Positions 63,891 to 64,000 of a stretch of DNA of 64,000 nt are shown one piece after another. The notes below the pieces were generated by a model. That model ran no database searches. It was given only the letters and a program-made list of their open reading frames with translations, and was not told the origin of the DNA. This stretch comes from Acetivibrio mesophilus. Its GTDB lineage: Bacteria > Bacillota > Clostridia > Acetivibrionales > Acetivibrionaceae. Numbering within the stretch: the stretch's first letter is position 1; every line of letters starts with the position of its first letter. Where the stretch lies: the NCBI RefSeq assembly GCF_004102745.1, contig NZ_RLII01000005.1, positions 124,001 through 188,000 on the forward strand, given 5' to 3'. Made by a program: the position numbers and the translations under genes.

Positions 63891-64000
63891 ACTAATTGGT
63901 TTGCTTTGATATCAAAATCCATATGCCTAATACTAATATACTTAAAATGAGCTTAAGCCATAACTGAAATCTCATATGCTCAAGCTTATTCAGAAGCCAT

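Larger units (their letters stand above)
58563..64000 (+). mobile_element. Tn7-like transposon (partial, one end in window)
   Basis: Downstream of guaA, overlapping genes for TnsA, TnsB, TnsC and TniQ/TnsD run away from the attachment gene, the same order and orientation as in Tn7 beside glmS. The end region 58600-59020 carries repeated TGTTTTTGGGA-type motifs. Possible terminal TGT triplets are at 58563 (8 nt after the guaA stop), 58691 and 58737; the target duplication cannot be verified because the other end and any cargo are beyond the window. No CRISPR array, Cas gene or TnsE is seen in this part. The start coordinate given is the earliest candidate. Confidence 0.85.

Noticed and set aside
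58563-64000. CRISPR array or Cas genes associated with the Tn7-like element
   Set aside because: No regularly spaced direct repeats and no Cas-like protein are visible in the part of the element within the window; the long TniQ suggests protein-based target choice.

Overview
The window looks like a chromosome segment of an anaerobic, low-GC Clostridia of the cellulolytic Ruminiclostridium/Acetivibrio type. The grounds are AT-rich DNA with strong AGGAGG ribosome sites, an S-layer-homology surface protein, a Spo0E-type sporulation phosphatase, an electron-bifurcating [FeFe] hydrogenase (HydABC), NfnAB transhydrogenase, a pyrophosphate-dependent phosphofructokinase, and malic enzyme next to a malate dehydrogenase of the lactate-dehydrogenase fold. 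From memory, the order hydABC - malic enzyme - mdh - PPi-PFK - aldolase - signal peptidase - glucan phosphorylase resembles Acetivibrio (Clostridium) thermocellus; no alignment was run.

Layout. 0.2-0.6 kb: His, Gln and Lys tRNA genes. 0.7-11.4 kb: SLH surface protein, release factor 3, two lipoproteins, an ADP-ribosylglycohydrolase, a dead transposase fragment, a LysE exporter, a DUF1848 protein and a small ORF broken by a stop. 11.5-16.4 kb: nucleoside kinase, then a tight operon of two DRTGG proteins, an anti-sigma-type ATPase, a sensory-type [FeFe] hydrogenase and a PHP protein. 16.6-21.7 kb: the HydCBA operon, with a near-consensus Rex operator just downstream of its promoter. 21.8-35.3 kb: DNA glycosylase, flavin reductase, malate-shunt enzymes, PPi-PFK, aldolase (with a second Rex-like site), signal peptidase, a parvulin foldase, three acyl-CoA dehydratase activase-type genes and a frameshifted endonuclease Q-like gene. 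35.4-45.7 kb: glucan phosphorylase, membrane proteins, thioredoxin, a DivIVA-like protein, a T-box leader controlling an Lrp regulator plus aminotransferase, a short spo0E gene, an XRE regulator with operator repeats, and prfB with its programmed frameshift. 45.7-58.6 kb: a large exported protein, DUF2520 protein, larB-larC, a radical SAM protein, nfnBA, glutamate dehydrogenase and guaA.

58.6-64.0 kb: immediately downstream of guaA lies one end of a Tn7-like transposon: an array of TGTTTTTGGGA-type repeats (probable TnsB sites), then tnsA-tnsB-tnsC-tniQ/tnsD transcribed away from guaA as overlapping genes. The far end and cargo lie beyond the window. guaA as apparent attachment gene, and a TnsA that lacks the usual catalytic lysine, make this the most unusual part of the window.

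Physiological theme: much of the window manages reducing equivalents. HydABC couples NADH and ferredoxin to hydrogen, NfnAB exchanges NADH/ferredoxin with NADPH, the malate pair moves electrons from NADH to NAD(P)H, and GDH uses NADPH. The two Rex-like operators would tie hydrogenase and glycolysis to the NADH/NAD+ ratio.
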